A stretch of DNA of 49,660 bases from Candidatus Micrarchaeia archaeon (GCA_041653315.1 JBAZFO010000001.1:43655-93314); one strand, 5' to 3'; shown: positions 1 through 9,600, counted from the first letter of the stretch. The notes: generated from the sequence alone by a model not told the origin. Program-made: numbers and translations.

Positions 1-84
1 CGAATACACTTTTTTCTTTTTTAAGAAAAAAGAAAAACCTGTACTAAAAAGAAAAAACAGGAAATGAGAATCCGGGTGGGACTA
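1..84 (+). tRNA. 3' part of a tRNA with a T-arm intron (cut by the window edge)
   Basis: The window opens inside a tRNA gene. CCGGG at 72-76 reads as the 3' strand of the T-stem, TGGGACT at 77-83 as the 3' acceptor strand and A84 as discriminator; no CCA is encoded and a T-rich stretch follows. CGAAT at 1-5 fits the end of a TTCGAAT T-loop, so 6-71 would be an intron between T-loop and T-stem. It folds into a 12-bp pyrimidine/purine hairpin (11-22 with 26-37) and a second stem (38-42 with 57-61). The 5' half lies outside the window, so identity is unknown; an acceptor beginning AGTCCCA with discriminator A would suit tRNA-Gln. Confidence 0.6.
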
Positions 85-101
85 TTTTCTTTTTATAAAA
101 A

Positions 102-1547
102 TTAGTATTGTTTAGCAATATAAACAATGTGTTTAGCCTGTTTTCCACAATAAATACATTTATCATCTTTATCTGGTTTTTCAGGATTAATAAATTTTAT
201 ACCGCGCACATCACCAGAAGTTTCTGCTTTTATATTATCTGCACAATCTCTGCCTTTCATATCAATTGAACAAAATGGCGCTCTTACAAAACCGCCTTTA
301 TTAAGCGCTGTTTTTAATTCATCCATTGTTTTAGCATCATGAATTATATCTTTAAAATTATCATTAGCTTCGTTTCTTAATTGCTCTGTAATTTCAATTG
401 CTTTTAATTTTATAAAAGTTTTAACTTTAACAAGATCTATTAATTGTTTTTCTTTAGAAGTTCTTAATGAAACTGTAATTTTATTGTCTTGAACTTCTTT
501 TCCACCTATTTCAAATCTTAATGGAACCCCTTTCATTTCCCATTCATTAAATTTAAAACCAGGAGTATTATTAGAATCATCAATTTCAATTCTATAAGAT
601 TTTTCTAAAGATTTTTTCAATTTATTGCAGTATTTTAATACTTGAACTTTATTTTCCTCTTTGTAAATAGGAACAATAATAATCTGAATAGGCGCTAATT
701 TAAATGGAAATCTTAATCCTTTATCATCACCCAAACATGAAATTAAAGAAGCATACATTCTTGAAATCGCAGGTCCATAGCAGGTCTGCCAAACATATTC
801 TTTTTCTCCTTTTTCATTTTGAAAACTAATATCAAAAGGTTTTGAAAAATGCTGGCCTAATAAATGTGTTGAAGGCTGTTGTATAACTTTACCATCAGGC
901 ATTAAAGTATCTGCTGCATAAGTATTAACTGCTCCTGCAAATTTATCCCATTCTGGTCTTTGAAAACCAATAAATGGAACACAAAATTCTTCATGCAACA
1001 TTTTTTCAGTTGTATCCATATCTTCTTTTACTTGTTTAATTGCTTCTTTTTTTGTTGCAAAACAATTGTGTGCTTCAATCCAAAAGAATTCTCTACTTCT
1101 AATAAAGGGCCTTGTAGCTTTTGTTTCATGTCTATATACAGAACCCCTTTGATAAATTTTTAAAGGCAAATTAACTAATCCTTGTATCCATAAGGAATAC
1201 ATTTTATACATTGCTGTTTCGCTTGTGGGTCGTAAAGCTAATTTTTCTTCTAATTTTTCTCCTTTCCCATGTTCAGTTACCCAAAATACTTCTGGTGTAA
1301 AACCTTCTACATGTGAGGATTCTAAAAGAAAATTAGATTCTGGAATTACAATAGGAAACCATGAAGGCTTATGTCCTTTTTTTTGCAATTCTTTTTCATA
1401 AATATTATACATTATTTCCATAGTCATTACTGACCAAGGCATAAATACCACAAATCCTTTAACATTATATCTTACATCTGCTAATTCTGCTTTTTGAATA
1501 ATCTCCGTATACCATTCTGAAAAATTCTCATTTTTTTTATTATCCAT
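102..1547 (-). CDS. proS: Prolyl-tRNA synthetase, archaeal/eukaryotic type
   Basis: Charges tRNA-Pro with proline in the cytoplasm. The 481-residue protein is the usual length of the archaeal form, which lacks the bacterial editing insert. Class II motifs are visible: motif 2 around YRHETKATRPFIRSREF (about 139-155) and the motif 3 region around GPAISRMYASLISCLGDDKG. The tail has the zinc-type cysteines (CSIDMKGRDC and CIYC) and ends in Tyr, as archaeal ProRS does. It is convergent with the tRNA at the window edge and lies downstream of ndk with a 55-bp gap, so it may be read from the ribosomal protein operon or from its own promoter. Confidence 0.97.
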   Translation of the reverse strand: MDNKKNENFSEWYTEIIQKAELADVRYNVKGFVVFMPWSVMTMEIMYNIYEKELQKKGHKPSWFPIVIPESNFLLESSHVEGFTPEVFWVTEHGKGEKLEEKLALRPTSETAMYKMYSLWIQGLVNLPLKIYQRGSVYRHETKATRPFIRSREFFWIEAHNCFATKKEAIKQVKEDMDTTEKMLHEEFCVPFIGFQRPEWDKFAGAVNTYAADTLMPDGKVIQQPSTHLLGQHFSKPFDISFQNEKGEKEYVWQTCYGPAISRMYASLISCLGDDKGLRFPFKLAPIQIIIVPIYKEENKVQVLKYCNKLKKSLEKSYRIEIDDSNNTPGFKFNEWEMKGVPLRFEIGGKEVQDNKITVSLRTSKEKQLIDLVKVKTFIKLKAIEITEQLRNEANDNFKDIIHDAKTMDELKTALNKGGFVRAPFCSIDMKGRDCADNIKAETSGDVRGIKFINPEKPDKDDKCIYCGKQAKHIVYIAKQY

Positions 1548-1602
1548 AAAATAACCTATTTAATATATTAAAAAAAGAAATAAAAAGGTTTAGTAAAAGA
1601 AG

Positions 1603-2088
1603 TTAAAGCTCTTCATCACCATAAAGTCTTTTCTTAATTGTTCTTTTCCACTGAATTAATTCTTCTTCTTTAAAAAATAAATTTATTTCCCTTTCTGCTG
1701 AAACTTTTGAATCGCTTGCATGTATTAATGTATTAACTTTACTCATTGAAAAATCTCCTCTTATTGTTCCTGGTAGTGCATCTCTAGAATTTGTAGGGCC
1801 TATTAATCTTCTTACAACTTCAATTGCATCTTTACCTTCTAATATTGCTACAATCACTGGACCGCTTGTTATATAATCAACTAAAATACTAAAAAAAGGT
1901 TTATCTTTATGCTCTTGATAATGTTTTTCACCAAATTCTTTTGAAATCCAGACCATTTTCATTCCAACTAATTTCAAACCTTTATCTTCAAATCTATTTA
2001 AAATTAATCCAACCAAATGCCTTTCTAATGCATCTGGTTTGAAAATAATCAAAGTTCTTTCAAAAGAGTTGGATTCAATATTTATCAT
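1603..2088 (-). CDS. ndk: Nucleoside diphosphate kinase
   Basis: Transfers the gamma phosphate between nucleoside triphosphates and diphosphates through a phosphohistidine. The catalytic motif NTLIHASDS carries the active-site His, and the N-terminal ERTLIIFKPDA and the loop RPLIGPTNS-like segment (RRLIGPTNSRDA) are typical. At 161 residues it is slightly longer than most, with a charged C-terminal tail. It is the last gene of the classic archaeal cluster rpl7ae-rps28e-rpl24e-ndk, starting 6 bp after the L24e stop with a GAGGTAA ribosome binding site. Confidence 0.97.
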   Translation of the reverse strand: MINIESNSFERTLIIFKPDALERHLVGLILNRFEDKGLKLVGMKMVWISKEFGEKHYQEHKDKPFFSILVDYITSGPVIVAILEGKDAIEVVRRLIGPTNSRDALPGTIRGDFSMSKVNTLIHASDSKVSAEREINLFFKEEELIQWKRTIKKRLYGDEEL

Positions 2089-2094
2089 AAAGAT

Positions 2095-2343
2095 TTACCT
2101 CTGTGATTTCTTTCTCATTGGTCTCTTAGTTTTTTCTTTAGTTTCTTTTTTAACTTCTTCTTTTAATTCTGCTTTTGCATCTCTAACATGTTTAGTCCAT
2201 GGAGTTTTTTTATTTTTTCTTTTAAGTACTAATAAATTTTTCTTGCATTTTTGTGTACAAAATTGTAAAGCTTTACCATCTTTTTTAACGTAGATAAATC
2301 CAGTTCCTCTATCTATTTCTTCACCACAAAAACTACATCTCAT
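2095..2343 (-). CDS. rpl24e: 50S ribosomal protein L24e
   Basis: Small zinc protein of the large ribosomal subunit. CSFCGEEI near the N-terminus and CTQKC about 25 residues later form the expected four-cysteine site, followed by the basic segment KNKKTPWTKHVRDA. The 82-residue length includes a lysine/glutamate-rich tail beyond the core L24e domain. It sits between rps28e and ndk in the conserved archaeal operon, with only 11 bp to the upstream gene, so cotranscription is very likely. Confidence 0.96.
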   Translation of the reverse strand: MRCSFCGEEIDRGTGFIYVKKDGKALQFCTQKCKKNLLVLKRKNKKTPWTKHVRDAKAELKEEVKKETKEKTKRPMRKKSQR

Positions 2344-2354
2344 TTTTATCTACC

Positions 2355-2573
2355 TCATCTTGTTTTAATTCTCTTAGCTTCTCTTTCAGTTTCAAGTAAA
2401 ACCATTATATCCCCTACTTTAACTGGTCCTTTGATATTTCTTCTTAAAATTCTATTTTTATCTTTGCCTTCAAGAATTTTGCATAATATTTGATTTATTT
2501 CTCCGTGAATACCTGTTTTTTTTGCTTCAACTTGAACAACTTCTGCTTTTGTTCCTTCATTTTCATCAGCCAT
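2355..2573 (-). CDS. rps28e: 30S ribosomal protein S28e
   Basis: Small-subunit ribosomal protein found in archaea and eukaryotes. The 72 residues end in the hallmark LLETEREAKRIKTR, preceded by NIKGPVKVGDIMVL, which matches the S28e OB-like fold. It begins 11 bp after the stop of rpl7ae and precedes rpl24e, the standard archaeal order. Nothing unusual apart from a somewhat longer, acidic N-terminus. Confidence 0.96.
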   Translation of the reverse strand: MADENEGTKAEVVQVEAKKTGIHGEINQILCKILEGKDKNRILRRNIKGPVKVGDIMVLLETEREAKRIKTR

Positions 2574-2584
2574 ATTAATTCACC

Positions 2585-3076
2585 TTATTCTTTTGATTCT
2601 TCTTTAGCTTCTTCTGCTTTCTTTGGTTTTTCTTTAGGGGTCTTATCTTTTTTTTGCTCTGCTTTTTTTGGTTTTTCTTTGGAAGTCTTATCAACAGGTT
2701 TATCTTCAGCTACTTTTGTTGTTTTTTTCTTTTCTTTATCTAAAATATCTCTTAATAACTCTGATGCATTTCCAGCATTTTGAATTGCTGCTGCTGCACA
2801 ACCAACTGAAATACCAATTGCATTTCCTAATTCTTGTTTTGTAGTTATAAACTCATATGCAATTCCTTTTTCAACACATAAAGAAGGGATATGAACTACA
2901 ATCTCTGGTGGAGTTACATCTCCTGCAATTACTACTAATTGTGCATTTCCTTTTTCAATACTCTTTGTTACTTCATTTGCTCCTTTTTTTACAACACCAG
3001 TATCTTTAGCTATAGTTAATATTTCTAATACTTTAGCTGCAACTTCTGGTGAAGTCTCTTTATTTATATATGCCAT
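2585..3076 (-). CDS. rpl7ae: 50S ribosomal protein L7Ae
   Basis: Binds kink-turns in 23S rRNA, in box C/D and H/ACA guide RNAs and in RNase P RNA. The core (about residues 1-115) has the L7Ae signature, including KGANEVTKSIEKGNAQLVVIAGD and the loop with VPSLC-like HIPSLCVEKGI. The last 45 or so residues are a KPKKAEQKKDKTPKEKPKKAEE tail with internal repetition that is not part of the usual archaeal L7Ae of about 120 residues. It is the first gene of the ribosomal operon, with a GAGGTG binding site, and is divergent from a Nop5-like gene whose product would share box C/D particles with it. Confidence 0.96.
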   Translation of the reverse strand: MAYINKETSPEVAAKVLEILTIAKDTGVVKKGANEVTKSIEKGNAQLVVIAGDVTPPEIVVHIPSLCVEKGIAYEFITTKQELGNAIGISVGCAAAAIQNAGNASELLRDILDKEKKKTTKVAEDKPVDKTSKEKPKKAEQKKDKTPKEKPKKAEEAKEESKE

Positions 3077-3144
3077 AATTTATACACCTCACATATTTCT
3101 ATGTTTCATCGGCTAATGAAACAAAACTAGTAATATGTTATTGT

Positions 3145-3221
3145 CTAGTCTCATTTATAAACTTTTTGGGTAGTTTCAAAACAAGCAAACCAATTTAAAG
3201 TATATCATACATATTTAATTT
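3145..3221. promoter_or_regulatory. Divergent promoter region between rpl7ae and the nop5-like gene
   Basis: The 145-bp gap between the two divergent genes holds no ORF. On the minus strand TTTATAAAT near 3150-3160 is a good TATA box for rpl7ae. On the plus strand AATTTAAAGTATATC near 3192-3206 lies about 25 bp before the nop5-like ATG at 3222, which would give a short or absent leader. These are matches by eye, not tested promoters. Confidence 0.5.
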
Positions 3222-3929
3222 ATGGTAATAGATAGAGAAAGTGCTCTAAGGAAAGCAAGAGAAAATCTTAAAGAAGCACTTAAAGAAAAAGATTTTATTA
3301 TAATTAATGCAGTTAATACTACTGAAGACTTAATTAAAATAATAAACATGATGTTTGAAAGACTAGAAGAATGGAATAAACTTTTTTATCCTGAATTTAA
3401 GGCAAAGAGTATCGAACTTTATTGTACAAGTATTTTAGAAGGTGGATTACCAAATAATATTATTGAAATTACAAAAGAAGATAAAAGACAATTAATTAAT
3501 ATTGCTAAAGAAATTTTAGAAGTAATAAAATTAAAAAATAACCTTGAACAGTATACTAATGAAGTAACAAAAAATATTGCACCAAACGTTTCTTATTTAA
3601 TAGGCCCAGAATTAACTGCAAAGTTAATTGCATCTGTAGGTGGTTTAAAAAAATTAGGTGTAGTCCCAGCAAGCACAGTTCAAGTTTTGGGTGCGGAAAA
3701 AGCATTATTCAAACATTTAAAAACAGGAAGTAAACCACCAAAACATGGATTAATATTTCAATTTGCAGCAGTAGGAAAAGCGCCAAAGAAAAAAAGAGGA
3801 AAAATAGCAAGAACTGTAGCTTCTAAAATTGTAATAGCTGCAAGAGCAGATTCATTTACTAAAAATTTCATTGCTGAAAAATTAAAAGAAGACATGGAAA
3901 TTAAAATAAATAAAATACTTAGATCTTAA
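3222..3929 (+). CDS. Nop5/Nop56-family protein lacking the N-terminal fibrillarin-binding domain
   Basis: Core protein of box C/D sRNPs, which guide 2'-O-methylation of rRNA and tRNA. The NOP-domain signature is clear: GAEKALFKHLKTGSKPPKHG followed by RGKIARTVASKIVIAARAD. Residues 1-110 form the coiled-coil part (RKARENLKEALKEKD; EEWNKLFYPEF). Archaeal Nop5 normally has about 120 residues before this segment, which bind fibrillarin; here the protein begins at the coiled-coil and totals 235 residues. The 145-bp upstream gap contains no candidate for the missing part. Either fibrillarin contact is lost, or the domain is encoded elsewhere. Divergent from rpl7ae, whose product is its partner. Confidence 0.9.
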   Translation: MVIDRESALRKARENLKEALKEKDFIIINAVNTTEDLIKIINMMFERLEEWNKLFYPEFKAKSIELYCTSILEGGLPNNIIEITKEDKRQLINIAKEILEVIKLKNNLEQYTNEVTKNIAPNVSYLIGPELTAKLIASVGGLKKLGVVPASTVQVLGAEKALFKHLKTGSKPPKHGLIFQFAAVGKAPKKKRGKIARTVASKIVIAARADSFTKNFIAEKLKEDMEIKINKILRS

Positions 3930-3938
3930 GGTGCTTAA

Positions 3939-4589
3939 ATGAAAATTCTTGCATTGGCTGATTTACATTCTGAAGAGATGATACTTACTCTTTTAGAAAA
4001 ACATCTTAAAAATAACAAGTATGATATAATTACTATTTCTGGAGATATTACTAATTTTGGACCTGTTTCTTATGTTGAAGATTTAATAAAAATTTTAAAA
4101 AATGAAAAAGTATTTGCAGTATTAGGAAATTGTGATCCCCTAGAAATTAAGAAAATTTTAGGAAAGTATTGTATTGAAAACAAAACTGAAACTTTTAATA
4201 ATTATAATATAACTGGGATTGGAGGAAGTATTAAACATAATTCATATTTTCAAAATCAACCTGGAGTAAAAACAGAAAAAGAATTTGAAAATGAGATAAA
4301 TAAATTAAATATTAATAATAAAACAATATTTATCTCACATTCCCCTCCATTAAATATTTTAGATCAAACTTTTGATTTTTTACATATTGGAATTAATGCT
4401 TTTAATAAAATGATTGAAGAAAAACAACCTTTACTATTTATTTGCGGACATGTTCATGAAGAATGTGATTTTAAAAAAATAGGGAATACAACAGTAATTA
4501 ATTTACCTCCTGCTAAAAAGTTAAAAGCAGGAGTTATAAACATAGATGAACAAACAAATAAAATAAAAATAGAATTTATTGATTTATGA
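3939..4589 (+). CDS. Calcineurin-like metallophosphoesterase
   Basis: Predicted dimetal phosphoesterase of unknown substrate. The metal-binding motifs appear in order: DLHS (D-x-H, residues 8-11), SGDITNFG (GD), GNCD (GN-D), SHSPP (H) and GHVHE (GH-x-H). The 216-residue size is that of the compact archaeal phosphoesterases. It begins 9 bp after the nop5-like gene with GGTG just before its ATG, so the two are probably cotranscribed, though no functional link is evident. Confidence 0.9.
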   Translation: MKILALADLHSEEMILTLLEKHLKNNKYDIITISGDITNFGPVSYVEDLIKILKNEKVFAVLGNCDPLEIKKILGKYCIENKTETFNNYNITGIGGSIKHNSYFQNQPGVKTEKEFENEINKLNINNKTIFISHSPPLNILDQTFDFLHIGINAFNKMIEEKQPLLFICGHVHEECDFKKIGNTTVINLPPAKKLKAGVINIDEQTNKIKIEFIDL

Positions 4590-4592
4590 TAG

Positions 4593-4603
4593 TTTTATAA
4601 ATA
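4593..4603 (+). promoter_or_regulatory. TATA box for tRNA-Pro
   Basis: TTTTATAAATA lies about 25-30 bp before the first base of the tRNA at 4627, the expected archaeal spacing for TBP binding. It follows directly on the stop of the phosphoesterase gene. Confidence 0.55.
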
Positions 4604-4626
4604 AAACATAATAAAAACTTTATATT

Positions 4627-4766
4627 GGGGGAGTAGGTTAACCTGGTATGCTGCCAGCTTTGGGAGCTGGTGATCCGTGTAAATCCTTTTTTCTTTTAGA
4701 AAAAGAAAAAAGTCTTTATCCAAAAAAGAAAATTTGATTTCGGAAATTCAAATCACGGCTCCCCCA
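4627..4766 (+). tRNA. tRNA-Pro (TGG) with a T-arm intron
   Basis: Acceptor GGGGGAG (4627-4633) pairs with CTCCCCC (4759-4765), discriminator A4766, no encoded CCA. The anticodon stem CCAGC/GCTGG encloses TTTGGGA, anticodon TGG. T-stem CCGTG (4675-4679) pairs with CACGG (4754-4758), but the strands are 74 nt apart instead of 7. Removing 4680-4746 leaves a perfect TTCAAAT loop and a 73-nt tRNA. The anticodon loop has no intron. The D-stem is weak (G-T and T-G pairs), as in other tRNA-Pro. The T-arm location is noncanonical for archaeal introns. Confidence 0.93.
4680..4746 (+). other. 67-nt intron in the T-arm of tRNA-Pro
   Basis: The insert lies between the 5' T-stem and the T-loop (position 53/54, with an ambiguity of a base or so). 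It contains a 12-bp hairpin with CTTTTTTCTTTT (4686-4697) pairing to its complement at 4701-4712 across an AGA loop. AAATC near the 5' end can pair with GATTT near the 3' end, which would bring both splice sites together in a bulge-helix-bulge-like fold. The exact cut sites are inferred. Confidence 0.8.
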
Positions 4767-4788
4767 TTTTAATATTAAAAATGATTAT

Positions 4789-5673
4789 ATGAATAAACTA
4801 ATTTTAGGTTCAATGGAAAATTATACAGATATTAGTTTTAGACTTCTATGTCAAAAATATGGAGCAAATTTAACAATCACTGAAATGACTTCTCCAATCG
4901 CAATTGCTAGAGAAAATCCAAGGTCATTAAATAGAATATACATTCCAAAACAAGAAAAAAACGGATATATTCAATTAATGGGAACAGCGAATAAGGAAAT
5001 ATTCAAAGGAATCTCAAAAACAGTAGAATTAATAGAAACTGGAGAAAATAATTCAAAAGGAATAGATTTTAATTTTGGATGCCCATCTAAGAATATAAAT
5101 GAAAATAAAGCAGGATCATATTTATTAAAATATCCAAAAACTATTAAAAAAATAATTAATAATGCGTCAAAAATATGTCCATACTCTATTTCTTGTAAAT
5201 TAAGATTAGGATATGAAAAAGAAGAAGAAATATTTAATATCTTAAAAGAAATAAATGATTGTGAATTAAATTTTATAATAATACATAGCAGAACAAAAGC
5301 ACAAGGATACTCTGGAAAAGCAAATTGGGATATTTTAGAAAAAATAAGGGATAAAGCAAATTTTCCAGTTTATGGAAATGGAGATATTAACTCTTATACT
5401 GAAGCACAAGAAAAATTTAAACAAGGATGGAAGGGAATAAGTATAGCTAGAAGTGCAAGAGGCAATCCAGGAATATTTTCTAATATAAATCCAAATAAAA
5501 AACAATTTTTAGAATATTTAAAATTAGCAAAAAAATTTAATTGTTTAGAATTACAAAAAGCAAAAATACATTTAATGTGTTTTGAAACAAATAAACAAAA
5601 AAAGTTGAAAATTTCAAAAATAAAAACTATTGAAGAATTACTTAGATTTACCAATGAGCATTATTTGAGCTAA
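4789..5673 (+). CDS. dus: tRNA-dihydrouridine synthase
   Basis: FMN-dependent reduction of uridines in tRNA D-loops. The N-terminal LGSMENYTDISFR matches the LAPM..TD.PFR flavin-binding start, TEM follows, and DFNFGCPSKN holds the catalytic Cys. Later motifs, IIHSRTKAQGYSGKANWD and PVYGNGDI then ARSARGNPGIF, are the FMN phosphate-binding barrel segments. At 294 residues it is short, with a reduced C-terminal tRNA-binding domain. It begins 23 bp after tRNA-Pro and overlaps the convergent RFC gene by 36 bp. Confidence 0.95.
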   Translation: MNKLILGSMENYTDISFRLLCQKYGANLTITEMTSPIAIARENPRSLNRIYIPKQEKNGYIQLMGTANKEIFKGISKTVELIETGENNSKGIDFNFGCPSKNINENKAGSYLLKYPKTIKKIINNASKICPYSISCKLRLGYEKEEEIFNILKEINDCELNFIIIHSRTKAQGYSGKANWDILEKIRDKANFPVYGNGDINSYTEAQEKFKQGWKGISIARSARGNPGIFSNINPNKKQFLEYLKLAKKFNCLELQKAKIHLMCFETNKQKKLKISKIKTIEELLRFTNEHYLS

Positions 5674-6603
5674 TAATGCTTCTAATTGAATTCTTTCATT
5701 CGCTCCTTCAACAATTCTAAAATTGAATTCTCCAATTTTATCAATTAATCTAATTTTATTTTCTTCTGATATTTCTAAATTTGGAACTTCTTTATAAATT
5801 TGAAGCAAAACATCTTCTCCACTCATTCCATACTCTATCATCAAATTATCTAATTTTTTTCTTGATTCAATAAAATTTGCTTTTAAACAAAATTCAATCA
5901 TATCTAAAATTTCTTTAGGCCTTGCTCTGCTACTTATTTTATATATTAATTCTTCTGTTATTTTATTAGTCTGTAATGCAGCACCTTGTAATGCATTAAC
6001 TGATTTTCTCATATCTCCATTTGAAATATATATTAAAGCATTTGACGAGGATTTATCAATTTTTAAATTCTCTTTATTTGCAATATTAATTATCATTTTT
6101 TCAATATCTTCATTTGATAAATATGTAAATCTAAAAACAGAACATCTGCTTTGTAAGGGTTCAATAATTTTAGATGAGTAGTTGCAACTTAAAATAAATC
6201 TAGTTATCCCAGCATATAATTCCATGGTTCTTCTTAATGCGTGTTGTGCATCTGGAGTCAATGAATCTGCTTCATCTAAAAAAATGATTTTAAATGGTGC
6301 GCCAGATAATGCAATTTGTTTAGCAAATTCTTTTATTTGTCCCCTTACAACCTCAATTCCTCTAGTATCAGATGCATTTAATTCTAAAACACAAGATTTG
6401 TAATCATCACCAAATAATTCTTTTGCTAAAGCTAAAACAGCAGTTGTTTTTCCTATTCCTGGTGGGCCTGCAAATAATAAATTAGGCATATTCTTTTGTT
6501 TAACAAATGCTTTCAAAGTATTAATTATTTCAGTATGGCCAATTATATCATCTAATTTACTAGGCCTATATTTTTCTGTCCAAGGTAAAAGTTCATTAAC
6601 CAT
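5638..6603 (-). CDS. rfcS: Replication factor C small subunit
   Basis: AAA+ clamp-loader ATPase that opens the PCNA ring. Walker A is GPPGIGKTT, Walker B LDEAD, and the SRC motif (LQSRCSVFRF) supplies the arginine finger. The open frame extends to an ATG at 6648, but I chose the ATG at 6603: the protein then begins MVNELLPWTEKYRP, as RfcS proteins do, and GTGAT sits just upstream as a binding site. That gives 321 residues, the normal length. The 3' end overlaps dus by 36 bp tail to tail. The large subunit is not in the window. Confidence 0.96.
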   Translation of the reverse strand: MVNELLPWTEKYRPSKLDDIIGHTEIINTLKAFVKQKNMPNLLFAGPPGIGKTTAVLALAKELFGDDYKSCVLELNASDTRGIEVVRGQIKEFAKQIALSGAPFKIIFLDEADSLTPDAQHALRRTMELYAGITRFILSCNYSSKIIEPLQSRCSVFRFTYLSNEDIEKMIINIANKENLKIDKSSSNALIYISNGDMRKSVNALQGAALQTNKITEELIYKISSRARPKEILDMIEFCLKANFIESRKKLDNLMIEYGMSGEDVLLQIYKEVPNLEISEENKIRLIDKIGEFNFRIVEGANERIQLEALLAQIMLIGKSK

Positions 6604-6691
6604 ATAATCACAACACAATAAATTAAAGATACAATTATTTAAATACATTACCCCCCATTAAAGAAATAATAAGACTAATTGAGGTACTAAT

Positions 6692-9600
6692 ATGCAAGAT
6701 ATCATAAAAATTGAAGAAGAAATGCTTAAGTTCTGGGAAAAGAAAAAGATATTGGAAAAAGTGAATAAAAAAAATGAAAATGGAGAAAATTTTTATTTTT
6801 GCGATGGCCCTCCCTACGCAACTGGTGAATTACATCCAGGTGCTGTTTGGAATAAAACACTAAAAGATATGGTTTGCAGATATCAAAGAGCAATAGGAAA
6901 AAATGTAAGGGCACAAGCAGGTTATGATACTCATGGTTTGCCTATTGAAGTAAAAGTAGAAAAAGAAATAGGATCAAAAACAAAAAAAGATATTGAAGAA
7001 TATGGAACAGTTAAATTCATTGAAAAATGTAAAGAATTTGCAACAAAATATGTTGGAGTTATGGGAGATCAATTTAGAAGAGTAGGAATTTGGATGGATT
7101 TTGATAATCCGTATTTAACATATAAAAATGAATTTATTGAATCCACATGGGAAACAATAAAAAAAGCTGATGAAAAAGGATTATTATCAAGAGGGGTTTA
7201 TGTTTTACCATACTGCTCAAGATGTGCAACTACTTTAGCAAATTATGAATTAGAATATGGTGAACAAAAAGATCCTAGTATTTTTGTTAAAATGCGATCA
7301 GTTGAAGATGAAAATTTATATTATATAATATGGACTACAACTCCTTGGACTTTAGTATCAAATATCGCAATAATGGTTCATCCAACATATACATATATTA
7401 AAGTTAAAATAGGAAATGAAACCTGGGTGGTTGCAAAAGAAGCATTGGATAGAGTAATAAAGCATACAGATGACTCACCTGTTATTTTAGAAGAGATGAG
7501 TGGAAAAAAATTAGAAGGAAAAAAATATATTCATCCATTAAAAGATAAAATTAATCATGATATTGAAAGAAGAATTGTTTTATCAGATGAATTTGTTACT
7601 TTAGAAGAAGGCTCTGGTTTAGTTCATTGCGCACCAGGACATGGACCAGAAGATTTTTTAATTGGAAAAAGATTTGATTTAGAAATTTATTCACCAGTTA
7701 ATGAAAAAGGAGAATTTATAACTAGTGAATATAAAGGAAAACCAGTTAGAGAAACAAATAGAGATATTATAAAAGATTTAGAAAAAATTGGTGCATTAAT
7801 TTATGAAAAAGAAATTGAACATAGATACCCCCACTGCTGGAGATGTAAAACTCCATTGATATTTTTAACTACAGATCAATGGTTCATAAATATCAGTAAA
7901 GTTAGAGAAAAAATGCTTGAAGAAATTGACAAAGTTAATTGGTATCCTAAATTTGCAAGAACTAGATTTAAAGATTTTGTATCTATTGCTCCTGATTGGT
8001 GTATATCAAGACAAAGATTTTGGGGTATCCCAATACCTATATGGATATGTGAAAAATGTGGAGAGAAAAAAATTATAGGTTCAGCATCAGAACTTCCAGA
8101 AAAAGTTAAAGATCTACATAAACCACAAATGGATAAAATTAAATTTAAATGCAAATGCGGGGGAGAAATGAAAAGAGTTGAAGATGTATTAGATGTATGG
8201 ATGGATTCAGGAAACGTAATTTGGGCATCTTTAACAGAAGACGAAAGAAAAATTTACAAAAAAACTCAATTTATAGTTGAAGGTAAAGATCAAACAAGAG
8301 GTTGGTTTTATTCATTATTGGGATCTGGAATTATCAAATGGGATGAAGCACCTTATGAAAAAGTAATGATGCATGGTTTTTTTGTAAGTGAAACAGGAGA
8401 AAAAATGAGTAAAAGTGTTGGTAATTTTGTTCCATTTAATGATATGATATCAAAATATGGGGCAGACACATTTAGATTATGGGGATTAAATTGTAATGTT
8501 GCTGAAGATATTAAATTTAATTGGAATGATATGAAAGAGGCATTTAGTACTTTGAATATCATTTATAATATTGGAACTTTTTTACAAAGATTTGATTCAA
8601 AAAAAGAAATTAATGAAATTGATCTGGAAATAGAAGATAAATGGATTATATCACGATTAAATTCAACTATTAAAGAAACAACTGAATTAATGGATAATTA
8701 TGAACTACACACTGCTACAAGAATATTAAGAACTTTCATAACTGAAGATATAAGCAGATTTTATATGAAAATACTAAAGAAAAGGATGAGTGAAGAAGTT
8801 CATGCTGATGAAGCATTATCAACTTTATATGAAGTATATTTTGAAACTTTAAAAATGCTTATGATAATTGCTCCATTTTCATCTGAAAAAATATACCAAG
8901 ATGTATATAAAAAAGATAAAAAAGAGGAATCTTTAGCTTTATTTGACTGGCCCTCATTTGATATAACAAAAATAGATAAATTATTAGAAAATGGGATGAC
9001 AATAGCAGATGAAATAACTTCTGCTTCGATAAATGCAAGACAAAAAGCAAATATAAAATTAAGGTGGCCGTTAGAAAAAATAATTTTTAATACTAAATCA
9101 ACTGAAGCTGAAAAAACAATAGATAAATTATCAAGAATAATTGAATGGCTTGCAAATGTTAAAACAATTGAAAAAAATGTGGAGATTAAATCAGAATATA
9201 AAGTAGAAATCAAAGAAGGTAAAATAAAAAAATTGTATCGTGCAAGCGGATTAGATGAAAAGATTATCCAAATTTTAAAAAATGAAAACCCAGAAAAATT
9301 ACAAGAAACGTTAGGAAGAAAAAAGAAATATATTGGTGATGGTTTTGAACTTCAACCAGAAGTAATTGAAATAGAAGAGAAAGCAAAAGATTATGAAATT
9401 ACATTAGTTGAAAAAGGAAAAGTATATTTATATACAAAAATAAATGAAGAATTATTTGAAGAAGCAATGTTAAGAGAAATTGCAAGGAGAATACAGCAAT
9501 TAAGAAAAGAAGAAAAACTTGTTGAAAGTGATGAAATAAATATTTTCTTTAAAGGTTCTAAAAAATTAACTGAAATAATTAATAAATATAAGGAAATCCT

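Noticed and set aside
6604..6648. Longer RFC small subunit start at 6648
   Set aside because: The extra 15 residues are cysteine-rich and unlike RfcS; MVNELLPWTEKYRP with GTGAT upstream is a better start.
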